From: Spelaeicoccus albus
GTDB taxonomy: Bacteria > Actinomycetota > Actinomycetes > Actinomycetales > Brevibacteriaceae
Assembly: GCF_013409065.1 (NCBI RefSeq)
Contig: NZ_JACBZP010000001.1
Span: 3,420,518-3,484,517, forward strand
Direction: 5' to 3'
DNA length: 64,000 nucleotides
Position numbers and translations under genes: made by a program. The notes beneath the pieces are model-generated. The model was not told where the DNA came from. It made no database searches and saw nothing but the letters and a program-made list of their open reading frames with translations. Within the stretch, counting starts at the first letter, position 1. Each line of letters opens with the position of its first letter. Below, in pieces: positions 1-7,992 of this stretch.

Positions 1-1068
1 AGCGAAATCAATGACCTGCTGGCCGGCCGGACGTGGGACAGTCTGCAGGATCTCGACGATGCCATGCGGGCGCTCGACGGCACCCCGCAGAAGCTCCGGC
101 TGGGAGCGAATTCGATGGTTGCGGTCTCGATGGCGGCGGCACGGGCTTTCGCGCTGGTGGACGATCTGTCGCTGCACAGCTGGATTCGCCGCTCTCTGGA
201 TCGGGCCGACATCCTGCCGGTACCGCATTTCAACGTGCTCAACGGCGGCGAACATGCACGGAATCCGCTGGACTTCCAGGAATTCATGATTGCCCCGGTC
301 GGCGCGGCCGATCTGCCCGAAGCCATCGAATGGGGCGCCGCCGTGTACCACAGCCTCGGTGGCTTGCTCCGCCAGCTCGGACTGTCGACCGGTCTCGGGG
401 ACGAGGGCGGATTCGCGCCGGACATCAGTTCGCCGGAACAAGCGCTCGACTTGGTTGTGGACGCGATCAAACACGCCGGGCTCGAAGCCGGCCCGGGCGG
501 TGTGGCCATTGCGCTCGATCCCGCCGCAAACGGCTTCTTCCACGACGACGGCTATAAGGTCGCTGGAAAATACTATTCGAGCCGCGAGTTGATCGACTAT
601 TACGCGCAATTGGTGACGGATTACCCGATCCGCAGCCTCGAAGATCCGCTGGCCGAGGGCGACTTCGAAGCATGGCCGATCATCACGAACACTCTTGGCA
701 ACGCCGTGCAGATCGTTGGCGACGACGTGTTCGTCACCGACCCCGACCGCGTACTCAAGGGCGCACGCGAACACACCGCCAACGCCGTCCTGATCAAACC
801 GAACCAGATCGGCACGGTGAGTGAGACGTTCGAGACGCTCCGGGTCGCCGATTCGTGCGGCTTTGCGGCGATGGTGTCACACCGCTCGGGCGAGACGACT
901 GACAGTTTCGTGGCCGATCTTGCCGTGGGGTGCGGCTGCGGCCAGCTGAAATCCGGAGCTCCGGCACGCGGCGAGCGCGTCGCGAAATACAACAGGCTGC
1001 TCGATATCGCGGCAAGCGACCCCGAGATGCCCTACGGGCCGGCAACTCCGCGCAACGAACTGAAATAG
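1..1068 (+). CDS. eno: Enolase, 5'-truncated by window edge
   Basis: Enolase interconverts 2-phosphoglycerate and phosphoenolpyruvate in glycolysis. The window opens inside the gene: 355 codons are present, so roughly 70-80 N-terminal residues are missing compared with the usual ~430. The visible part carries the expected catalytic and metal-binding segments: QEFM, GDEGG, the Asp of IALD, LEDP, GDD, the lysine in LIKPNQ, SHRSGET and the lysine in QLKSG. The reading frame runs in from base 1. The sequence diverges from housekeeping enolases around VPHFNVLNGGEHARNP, and the next gene is a histidine phosphatase rather than a cell-division gene, so this may be a second enolase. Family assignment is firm; paralogue status is inference. 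Confidence 0.93.
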   Translation, partial: SEINDLLAGRTWDSLQDLDDAMRALDGTPQKLRLGANSMVAVSMAAARAFALVDDLSLHSWIRRSLDRADILPVPHFNVLNGGEHARNPLDFQEFMIAPVGAADLPEAIEWGAAVYHSLGGLLRQLGLSTGLGDEGGFAPDISSPEQALDLVVDAIKHAGLEAGPGGVAIALDPAANGFFHDDGYKVAGKYYSSRELIDYYAQLVTDYPIRSLEDPLAEGDFEAWPIITNTLGNAVQIVGDDVFVTDPDRVLKGAREHTANAVLIKPNQIGTVSETFETLRVADSCGFAAMVSHRSGETTDSFVADLAVGCGCGQLKSGAPARGERVAKYNRLLDIAASDPEMPYGPATPRNELK

Positions 1069-1082
1069 CGAAAGGACTCTCC

Positions 1083-1682
1083 ATGACCATCGACACGCGG
1101 GACATCTACCTGGCCAGGCACGGCGAAACCGCGTTCAATGCCGACGGCAGGCTGCGCGGACTGGCCGACCCACCGCTCAACGACACAGGCGTCGCCGAAG
1201 CCGAGCGACTGGCCGACGCGCTGGCACGCCGTCTGACCAGCGAGCCGAACAGCGCCGCGCCGCACGTCTTGTCGAGCCCGCTCGACAGAGCGGTTCACAC
1301 GGCTCGCATCATTGCGAGCGCCCTGGGTGCGACCAATGCCGTCGACGAACGGTGGAACGACCGCGATTACGGCCCGCAAACCGGCAAGATCAAATCCGAG
1401 GTCATCGAACGGTGGGGCAGCGTGGACGACGCCCCCGGTGTCGAACCGCTGTCGGCGGTCGTCGCCCGTGTCCGGCCGGCACTGGACGCCGCTCCACGGG
1501 AAATCGCGGACGGCCCGATCGTGATCGTCACCCACGATGCCGTGATCCGCGCGCTGATCCGCGATCTCGACCCACGCCGTCCGGCCCTCGAATCGCCGAC
1601 CGCCAGTTGGAACCATCTGCGGGGCCGCGCCGGCTGCTGGGAGATCGCCGCCGTCGACCGCAAGCCCGGTGCAGGGGCATAA
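1083..1682 (+). CDS. Histidine phosphatase (phosphoglycerate mutase-like)
   Basis: A 199-residue member of the histidine phosphatase superfamily. The phospho-acceptor motif LARHGET lies at residues 10-16 and the second conserved histidine is in VTHDAVIRAL near residue 150. ATG 1083 is preceded by AAAGGA and lies 14 bases after the enolase stop, so the two genes are probably co-transcribed. The substrate cannot be told from sequence: the family includes cofactor-dependent phosphoglycerate mutases and many small-molecule phosphatases. Pairing with an enolase would fit three-carbon phosphate metabolism, but that is inference. Confidence 0.85.
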   Translation: MTIDTRDIYLARHGETAFNADGRLRGLADPPLNDTGVAEAERLADALARRLTSEPNSAAPHVLSSPLDRAVHTARIIASALGATNAVDERWNDRDYGPQTGKIKSEVIERWGSVDDAPGVEPLSAVVARVRPALDAAPREIADGPIVIVTHDAVIRALIRDLDPRRPALESPTASWNHLRGRAGCWEIAAVDRKPGAGA

Positions 1683-1773
1683 TGGCGGGCATTTGCGTGT
1701 TCTACGGACACCGGATGGAGCTCCGGGACGGCGCCCACGCGGCTGATGGCTCCTCAGGACGGTGGGAGGCGTC

Positions 1774-3297
1774 ATGAGCGTGAGCGTGCTATTCGGTCCC
1801 GGAGTTCCGGACGACCCCAAGCCTCGCGAGCCGGAGAGCTTTTCCGATCTGGGCTTCGACCAGGTCGTCGAATCGATCACTTCCGAACTCGATCACTACG
1901 AGTTGGCGCCGTTTTTCTATACGCCGCTGAAGACCGTGGACGCGATCAAATACCGGCATGCCGTGCTGCGCGACTTGGCGAGGCCGGACGTGCTGGCGGT
2001 AGTGCGCGACTTCACGGCGGCCATGCGGAAATGCCGTGCGGACATCGATGAGGCGAAAGCACGGCACTACGTCTTGCAGCGGCAAGCCTGGCAGCTTGCC
2101 GGCATCCGGCGATACTGCAACGCCGTCCACCGGCTCTGCCGGTCGCTGGGCGACCTCGACACGGGCTCGGACGGTCTGAGCTCGCTGCACGCCTACCTGA
2201 CGCACTACCGCGCATCGGAGGAATTCGAGGCGTTGGACATCGGGGCACGCAATTTGCTCGAACAACTGGCTGACGTCAAGTACTCCGTGCTGATCGACGG
2301 CAACCGCGTGCGAGTCGGTCCGTACGAGGGCGAACGCGATTACGGCGCGGACGTTCAAGAGACTTTCAATAAGTTCCGGCAAGGCGATGCCCCGTCGCAC
2401 CTCGCGAAGTTCTCCGACTATGCCGATATGAACCATGTCGAGGCCCAGATCCTCGGCCTCGTCGCCAAACTCAACCCGGAGACGTTCACTACGCTCGAAA
2501 GCTACTGTCGCGAGCATCGCGAATTCACCGATCCCGTGGTCGGGCGATTCGACCGAGAAGTCCACTTCTACGTGGGATATCTCGATTACATCCGCCCGAT
2601 CGAAGCAGGCGGACTGCGTTTTTGCTTGCCCACCGTCTCGGCGCACGCCACAACGATCCATGCAACCGACACGTTCGACGTGGCGCTGGCCCACCAGCAG
2701 GCCGGGAACGGGCCAATCGTCACGAACTCGTTCACTCTCACGCCACCCGAACGCATCATCGTGGTGTCGGGACCGAACCAAGGCGGCAAGACGACGTTCG
2801 CGCGGACGTTCGGTCAGCTGCATCACCTCGCTTGTCTCGGCCTCCCCGTGCCCGGCACCGATGCGGAACTCGCGCTCTTCGATCATGTCTTCACCCATTT
2901 CGAGCGCGAAGAAGAACTCGCGAACCTGCACGGCAACCTCGAGGACGAATTGGTGCGCATCCACGACGTCCTGGCCGAAACGGGCCCGGACTCGATAGTC
3001 ATCTTGAACGAGATCTTCACGTCGACGACGCTTGCCGACGCACAGTCGCTCGGCTCCAAGATCCTGTCCCGGCTGATCGACGCGGGCGCGCTGTGCGTCT
3101 ACGTCACGTTCGTCGACGAGTTGTCCCGGATCGGCCCGGCCACTGTCAGCATGGTCAGCCAGGTCGATCCGACCGATCCGGCCCGCAGGACGTACAAGGT
3201 CGAGCGTCGCCGCGCCGACGGTCTGGCGTATGCGGCCGCCATCGCCGAGAAATACGGTCTTTCGTACAAACGACTGAGGGAACGGATCTCGCCATGA
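1774..3297 (+). CDS. MutS-like ATPase, first of a tandem pair
   Basis: A 507-residue protein with a C-terminal MutS-type ATPase domain: Walker A GPNQGGKTT near residue 333 and a Walker B region ILNEIFTST near residue 410, where typical MutS proteins have DE rather than NE. The N-terminal two thirds are helical, like the MutS core/clamp region. I see no mismatch-binding domain with its Phe-x-Glu motif, so a classical mismatch-repair role is unlikely. ATG 1774 follows GGGAGG at good spacing; an in-frame GTG/ATG at 1762 is less well placed. The stop overlaps the next start by 4 bases (ATGA), so the two ATPases are translationally coupled. Function is unknown. Confidence 0.85.
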   Translation: MSVSVLFGPGVPDDPKPREPESFSDLGFDQVVESITSELDHYELAPFFYTPLKTVDAIKYRHAVLRDLARPDVLAVVRDFTAAMRKCRADIDEAKARHYVLQRQAWQLAGIRRYCNAVHRLCRSLGDLDTGSDGLSSLHAYLTHYRASEEFEALDIGARNLLEQLADVKYSVLIDGNRVRVGPYEGERDYGADVQETFNKFRQGDAPSHLAKFSDYADMNHVEAQILGLVAKLNPETFTTLESYCREHREFTDPVVGRFDREVHFYVGYLDYIRPIEAGGLRFCLPTVSAHATTIHATDTFDVALAHQQAGNGPIVTNSFTLTPPERIIVVSGPNQGGKTTFARTFGQLHHLACLGLPVPGTDAELALFDHVFTHFEREEELANLHGNLEDELVRIHDVLAETGPDSIVILNEIFTSTTLADAQSLGSKILSRLIDAGALCVYVTFVDELSRIGPATVSMVSQVDPTDPARRTYKVERRRADGLAYAAAIAEKYGLSYKRLRERISP

Positions 3298-4856
3298 AAG
3301 CACATTTGATGTATGCCGACGCCGATTTCGACGTGTCGACTAACTTGCCCGGGCACTACGACGATCTCGATCGTGATCTGGAACTCGGCACGCTCCTGAC
3401 GGCAATGGCCGGCGGCGACGACTATGTCTACGACATTTCGCATCGCGCGCTGATGCTCGGCTTGCACCGAGCCGATCAGGTGCAATTCCGACAAGAGGTG
3501 CTGCAAGACTGCTTGCGCGATCCCGAGGCGATCCGGGAGCTCTACGCACTCGCCGGCGAGGCGATCCACCGCGAGCGGCGCATCTACGGCGGTCTGACTC
3601 GCGGGTTTCCCGACGCCGTGCTCCGGCACGCCATCGAAGTCATGCGTCTTTTCGACGAAATGCTCACGCGAGTACGCGACGTCGCGGCCGAACACGCCGG
3701 CTCGTTCACATCCACGGGAATGACGACGCTGTGCCAGTCGCTGCGCACCGAACTGGACGATGAATATCTGGACAGCATACGCGAGCATCTGAGTCAGCTG
3801 AAGTTCGACCACGGCATCCAAATGAGTGCGGAGCTCGGCCGCGGCAACAAGGCGGCCGGCTACGTGCTCAGGCTGCCGAACGACGCTCACCTGCCGTGGT
3901 GGAAGCGCATGTTCGAGCGTGATCGCACCGGGTTTTCCTTTCGCATCGCCGACCGCGACGAAAGCGGCGCGCAGGCTCTGGCCGAGCTTCGCGGCCGGGG
4001 CGTCAACCTCGCAGCAAATTCGCTTGCCCAATCAACAGACCACATTCTGAGCTTCTTCACCATGCTCAAGACCGAGCTCGCATTTTACGTCGGCGGACTG
4101 AACCTGCACGATGCGTTGGCGAATGCGGGCGCCGACGTCTGTTTTCCCGAAGTCGCCGCCGGCGACACGGATCTGGACGCGTCGGGACTATACGATCCGA
4201 GCCTGCGGCTCACCAGCTCCGACCACGTCGTGGGCAACGACATCGAGGCAAATGCGAAGCGCCTCATCGTCATCACCGGAGCGAACCGGGGCGGCAAGTC
4301 CACCCTCTTGCGCAGCGTCGGTGTCGCTCAGCTCATGTTCCAAGCCGGTCTCTATGTGCCGGCTCGAAAATTCCGCGCAAGCCTGTGCGACGGAGTCTTC
4401 ACCCACTTCAAACGCGAAGAGGACGCCGGGATGGTCAGCGGGAAGCTCGACGAGGAGATGGCGCGCATGAGCGACATCGTCGATCGTCTCACGCCGTCCG
4501 GCATGCTGCTGTGCAACGAGTCGTTTTCCGCGACCAACGAGCGCGAGGGCTCGGAAATCGCCCGGCAGATCGTAACGGCGTTGTTGGAGGCCGGCGTGCG
4601 AGTGCTGTACGTCACGCACATGTTCGACCTGGCACGCAGTCTCGAGTTCGACAACTCCGACGACGGGCTCTTTTTGCGTGCCGAGCGTCTCGACGACGGC
4701 GGGCGGACGTTCCGAGTGCGGCCCGGCAAGCCGCTACCGACGAGTTTCGGCGAAGATTTGTTCAATTCGATATTCGGGGCCGGCTCAACGCCAAATTCCG
4801 GACGTTCCGCGGCGGTGACTATCGACAAGGTGCAGGTCGACCATGCCGATGGCTGA
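3294..4856 (+). CDS. MutS-like ATPase, second of a tandem pair
   Basis: A 520-residue paralogue of the preceding gene. It has the same layout: a helical N-terminal part, Walker A GANRGGKST near residue 328 and a Walker B-like LCNESFSATNERE near residue 405, again with Asn in place of the usual Asp. Both proteins share a segment of the form VFTHFxREE between the two motifs. The 4-base ATGA overlap and paralogy suggest a heterodimeric ATPase, by analogy with the dimers of the MutS family. Its last 72 bases overlap the 3' end of the convergent glycosylase gene. Function is not recognised beyond the family. Confidence 0.85.
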   Translation: MKAHLMYADADFDVSTNLPGHYDDLDRDLELGTLLTAMAGGDDYVYDISHRALMLGLHRADQVQFRQEVLQDCLRDPEAIRELYALAGEAIHRERRIYGGLTRGFPDAVLRHAIEVMRLFDEMLTRVRDVAAEHAGSFTSTGMTTLCQSLRTELDDEYLDSIREHLSQLKFDHGIQMSAELGRGNKAAGYVLRLPNDAHLPWWKRMFERDRTGFSFRIADRDESGAQALAELRGRGVNLAANSLAQSTDHILSFFTMLKTELAFYVGGLNLHDALANAGADVCFPEVAAGDTDLDASGLYDPSLRLTSSDHVVGNDIEANAKRLIVITGANRGGKSTLLRSVGVAQLMFQAGLYVPARKFRASLCDGVFTHFKREEDAGMVSGKLDEEMARMSDIVDRLTPSGMLLCNESFSATNEREGSEIARQIVTALLEAGVRVLYVTHMFDLARSLEFDNSDDGLFLRAERLDDGGRTFRVRPGKPLPTSFGEDLFNSIFGAGSTPNSGRSAAVTIDKVQVDHADG

Positions 4857-5393
4857 CATGAGCGCGTACATGGTGGTCGGGCCGACGAACACGAATCCGC
4901 GTTTCTTCAAATCCTTTGACAAGGCGACGGATTCCGGGGACGTCGTCGGCAGCTCGTCCATCGTGCGCGGCGCCGGGGTCGTCTCGGGGCGATAGGACCA
5001 TACGAAGTCGGCAAGCCCGCCGTCCGGCCGCAAATCGATAGTCGCCTGCGCGTTGCGAATCGCTGCGCGGATCTTCAGCTTGTTCCGCACGATTGCGGCG
5101 TCGGCCATCAACCTGTCGAAATCGGCGTCGTCGAAGCGTGCGACGGCGTCCGGTTCGAAATCGGCGAACGCATGTCGGAACGCCGGCCGTTTGCGCAGGA
5201 TGGTCGCCCAGGACAGTCCGGACTGGAACGCCTCGAGGGTGAGCCGTTCGAACATGCCGCGCTCATCGGTGACCGGCATCCCCCATTCGGTGTCGTAATA
5301 GTCGCGCATCAACGGGTCGGACGCCGCCCACGCGGGCCTGGCGAGCCCGTCGTCCCCGATGATCACGCCGTCGGGCGTCTCGTCCGCGCCCAT
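4785..5393 (-). CDS. tag: DNA-3-methyladenine glycosylase I (Tag family), atypical
   Basis: A 202-residue Tag-family base-excision glycosylase, expected to remove 3-methyladenine from alkylated DNA. Recognisable family blocks are DPLMRDYYDTEWGMPV, LTLEAFQSGLSWATILRKR (with the catalytic-pocket Glu), a DAAIVRNKLKIRAAI-like block and FVGPTTMYALMSAIG. In E. coli Tag a zinc is held by Cys4, His17, His175 and Cys179. Here the Cys4 region reads ARPAW, the His17 position is Tyr (YYDTEWG), and the last Cys is not evident, so the zinc site seems lost. ATG 5393 begins one base after the stop of the upstream membrane-protein gene. The 3' end overlaps the MutS-like gene by 72 bases. Confidence 0.85.
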   Translation of the reverse strand: MGADETPDGVIIGDDGLARPAWAASDPLMRDYYDTEWGMPVTDERGMFERLTLEAFQSGLSWATILRKRPAFRHAFADFEPDAVARFDDADFDRLMADAAIVRNKLKIRAAIRNAQATIDLRPDGGLADFVWSYRPETTPAPRTMDELPTTSPESVALSKDLKKRGFVFVGPTTMYALMSAIGMVDLHLVDSHRRGTSGIWR

Positions 5394-5394
5394 A

Positions 5395-5895
5395 TCAGGG
5401 CGCCCCCGCATCGAAGTAGGCCAGCACCAGCCCGATGGGGATGCTGACCACCAGCAATACGATCACCAGCCGGTAGACGACGACCGCGGCACCGGACGGC
5501 GCGCCGCGGACTGCGACGAGCATCAGCACCAGCGCCAAAAGCACCAGGAGGCCGCCGACATCGACGATCCACGGCTGGGCGGCGAGAGTTCCGGCAATGA
5601 CGCCGACGCTGCCGACGTTCAGGCCGACGAGCTCGGCCACCGACAGTCGGCCGGACACGTTCCCGCCGGTGAAGTGGTCTTGGCCGACCCCGAGCAGCAA
5701 TTGCGCCGCCCCGGTCACCAGCACCAGATACGCGGCCGCCCACGAGCCGTGCTCCCATCCAAGGGGTGACGTCGCGGCGGCCGCAAGTCCTCCGAGGATG
5801 ATGCTCACGCCGCCGACGATGACGAATGCGAGGCCGGACGGCGTCCGGACCTGCACCGTGATCCCGGTGCCGGCCGGGCGAGGAATCTCTGCCAT
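5395..5895 (-). CDS. Small integral membrane protein
   Basis: A 166-residue protein with four predicted hydrophobic segments: LAFVIVGGVSIILGGLAAA, WAAAYLVLVTGAAQLLL, LVGLNVGSVGVIAGTLAA followed by IVDVGGLLVLLALVLMLVA, and a last one near LVIVLLVVSIPIGLVLAY. I recognise no family. It is upstream of and probably co-transcribed with the Tag gene (stop and next start one base apart), and divergent from the GAF-ANTAR gene across 34 bases. Confidence 0.7.
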   Translation of the reverse strand: MAEIPRPAGTGITVQVRTPSGLAFVIVGGVSIILGGLAAAATSPLGWEHGSWAAAYLVLVTGAAQLLLGVGQDHFTGGNVSGRLSVAELVGLNVGSVGVIAGTLAAQPWIVDVGGLLVLLALVLMLVAVRGAPSGAAVVVYRLVIVLLVVSIPIGLVLAYFDAGAP

Positions 5896-5929
5896 GCTGC
5901 TAGTTTCTCACGGCGGATAAGATGGCCGC

Positions 5930-6670
5930 ATGACAGACGCGACTCGCGAGAAGCGGCTCATCGCCGCGCTCACTACGCTGGCCGACACGCTTGTCGCGGA
6001 CTACGACGTCGTGGATCTCATGCACACGCTCGTCGAGCAGAGCGACGAGTTGCTGGACGCCTCGGCGACGGGACTGCTGCTGGCCGACCCCGAGGGAGAT
6101 CTCGAGGTGATTGCGGCAAGTAATGCCGAGTGCCTGGCCACCGAGCATGCGCAGGTCCGCCACCGCGGCGGGCCGTGCCTGGACGCCTTCAGCTCCCGAG
6201 CGCCCGTCGCGGTGACCGATATCGACGCCGACGGGTCGCGGTGGCCGGAGTTCCGCGACGAGGCTCTGGCGCACGGGTACCTCTCCGTTGACGCGTTTCC
6301 GCTGACGTTGCGCGATATGACGATCGGGGCCATGACGGTCTACCGCCCGCAGGTCGGGTGCTTGGACGAGCGGGACAGGTCGGTCGCGCAAGCCCTTGCG
6401 GACATGGCAACAATCGGCATTCTGCAAGAGCGCACCGTCCGGGAACGGGACGTCGTCAACAGCCAGTTGCAGCACGCGCTCAATAGCCGCGTCATCATCG
6501 AGCAAGCCAAGGGCATCGTCGCCCAAAGCGGCAATGTCGACGCCGAAAAGGCCTTCATCGCCATGCGCCAATACGCGCGCAGCAACAACCTCCCATTGCG
6601 CCGCGTGGCCGAGAGCGTCGCCGACCGGACTATCGACATTTGGCAGACCCAGGATGCTACGGGCGCCTAA
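5930..6670 (+). CDS. GAF and ANTAR domain regulator
   Basis: A 246-residue cytoplasmic regulator. The N-terminal part (about residues 20-165) matches a GAF sensor domain, including an RGGPCLDAF segment. The C-terminal part (about 175-235) is an ANTAR RNA-binding three-helix domain, recognised from NSRVIIEQAKGIVAQ and the following AFIAMRQYARSNNLPLRRVAESV. ANTAR proteins act by binding paired hexaloop hairpins in leader RNAs to prevent termination. This GAF-ANTAR layout is common in actinobacteria. The ligand and RNA targets are not visible here. The desaturase gene starts 69 bases downstream in the same direction. Confidence 0.9.
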   Translation: MTDATREKRLIAALTTLADTLVADYDVVDLMHTLVEQSDELLDASATGLLLADPEGDLEVIAASNAECLATEHAQVRHRGGPCLDAFSSRAPVAVTDIDADGSRWPEFRDEALAHGYLSVDAFPLTLRDMTIGAMTVYRPQVGCLDERDRSVAQALADMATIGILQERTVRERDVVNSQLQHALNSRVIIEQAKGIVAQSGNVDAEKAFIAMRQYARSNNLPLRRVAESVADRTIDIWQTQDATGA

Positions 6671-6739
6671 ACCCCGTACACTGGATAGTAGTTGCTCGAG
6701 ACCCCGGTAGCTGAAGAGACCGCTATTCGAAGGGCCATC

Positions 6740-7840
6740 ATGGATCAACAAGCAACCTACAGCGCCCCTGCTTCGGGACGGACCGCGCGCGGCGCGGGCG
6801 CAGCGGCCCGATACACCAACATTTATACGGAATTGCAGACCCGGATCAAGGATCATGATCTGCTTCGCCGCCGTTACGGCTTTTACTGGACGATGCTCAT
6901 CGGCTCGACCCTCGTACTGGCTGCCATCGGTTTTCTCGTGGTGTGGCTGGGCGATTCGTGGTTACAGCTCATCGCCGCCGGCGCCCTCGGCGCTCTGATG
7001 GCGCAATTCGGCTTCCTGGGCCATGAAGCGGCCCATCAGCAAATGTTCAAATCACGGCGCTGGAACGAGTGGATCGGCCGGATCGTTTCGGGGCTGTTCA
7101 CTGGGCTGAGCTACGGCTGGTGGATGAACAAGCACAACCTCCATCACGGGTTCCCCAACCAAGAGCAAAAGGATCCCGACATCAAGTCGAACGTGCTGGC
7201 GTTCACGCCGGCCGCCGCGGCCACGCGAACCGGGTTCCGGGCGGAAATGGCCAAACGCCAGGGGTACTTGTTCTTCCCGCTCCTGCTCCTCGAGGGCGTG
7301 AATCTGCACTTCGCCAGCATCAAGACCATCGCCGGCAAGCAAAAGCTCAAGCACCGCTGGTCGGAGGCAACGTTCGTCGGCGTCCGGCTGATCGGGTACG
7401 TGGCGATGTTGTTCATCTTGCTGCCTCCCGGCATGGCTGCGGCCTTCCTGGGCGTGCAGCTCGGGGTGTTCGGCTTCCTACTCGGCGCCGCGTTCGCACC
7501 CAATCACAAGGGCATGCCCATTGTTCCGACCGGCATGAAGGTGGACTTCTTCCGCCGTCAAACTCTCATGTCCCGCAATATCACGGGCGGCCGGTTCGTT
7601 GACTTCTTCATGGGCGGGCTCAACTACCAGATCGAGCACCACCTTTTCCCCAGCATGCCGCGGCCCAATCTGCGCGCCACGCAAAAGCTGGTCAAGGCGT
7701 TCTGCGCCGAAAAGAACGTCACGTACACCGAAAAGACTCTTGCGCAGTCCTACGCAATAGTCGTGAAGTACCTCAACCAGGTCGGGTTGAAAGAGCGCGA
7801 TCCGTTTGCGTGCCCGCTGGTGCAGCTCTACCGCGCCTGA
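6740..7840 (+). CDS. Membrane fatty-acid desaturase
   Basis: A 366-residue membrane-bound di-iron acyl desaturase. The three histidine boxes are visible: GHEAAH (about residue 94), HNLHH (about 131) and QIEHHLFP (about 296). Hydrophobic segments lie at WTMLIGSTLVLAAIGFLVV, LIAAGALGALMAQFGFLG, and two more near VGVRLIGYVAMLFILLP and FLGVQLGVFGFLLGAAF. The layout matches the DesA/linoleoyl desaturase-like family that acts on lipid-linked or CoA-linked acyl chains. ATG 6740 is preceded by AAGG; a TTG 48 bases upstream is in frame but lacks a ribosome site. Regiospecificity cannot be read from sequence. Confidence 0.9.
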   Translation: MDQQATYSAPASGRTARGAGAAARYTNIYTELQTRIKDHDLLRRRYGFYWTMLIGSTLVLAAIGFLVVWLGDSWLQLIAAGALGALMAQFGFLGHEAAHQQMFKSRRWNEWIGRIVSGLFTGLSYGWWMNKHNLHHGFPNQEQKDPDIKSNVLAFTPAAAATRTGFRAEMAKRQGYLFFPLLLLEGVNLHFASIKTIAGKQKLKHRWSEATFVGVRLIGYVAMLFILLPPGMAAAFLGVQLGVFGFLLGAAFAPNHKGMPIVPTGMKVDFFRRQTLMSRNITGGRFVDFFMGGLNYQIEHHLFPSMPRPNLRATQKLVKAFCAEKNVTYTEKTLAQSYAIVVKYLNQVGLKERDPFACPLVQLYRA

Positions 7841-7896
7841 GGCCCGCGCCTCTTCCGGAGAAAAGGCCGCAGCCCCCTCGTGGCGTCCGCCCCGCC

Positions 7897-7983
7897 GAGT
7901 GGTGGCGAATGGTCGCCTCCCCTCCGCGAGTGGTGGCGAATGGTCGTGATTTTTCCAAAATCACGACCATTCGCCACCACTCG
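7897..7983. repeat. Palindromic repeat, copy A
   Basis: A half-unit GAGTGGTGGCGAATGG (7897-7912, continuing TCG) is followed by a 12-base spacer and a perfect palindrome. The arms are 7928-7953 and 7957-7982, with loop TCC. It lies between the convergent desaturase and ABC ATPase genes. There is no T-run after the hairpin on either strand, so it is not a standard intrinsic terminator. Copies B, C, D and E are at 16110, 33088, 45142/46609 and 56965. Confidence 0.95.
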
Positions 7984-7992
7984 GCGGGCGGG

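Noticed and set aside
1789-3303. A 504-codon open frame opposite the first MutS-like gene
   Set aside because: Antisense shadow; no recognisable domain and the plus-strand gene has clear ATPase motifs.
7897-7983. Palindromic repeats as ordinary intrinsic terminators
   Set aside because: No T-run follows the hairpin on either strand in most copies, and copies D and E lie between co-directional genes; termination remains possible but is not shown.
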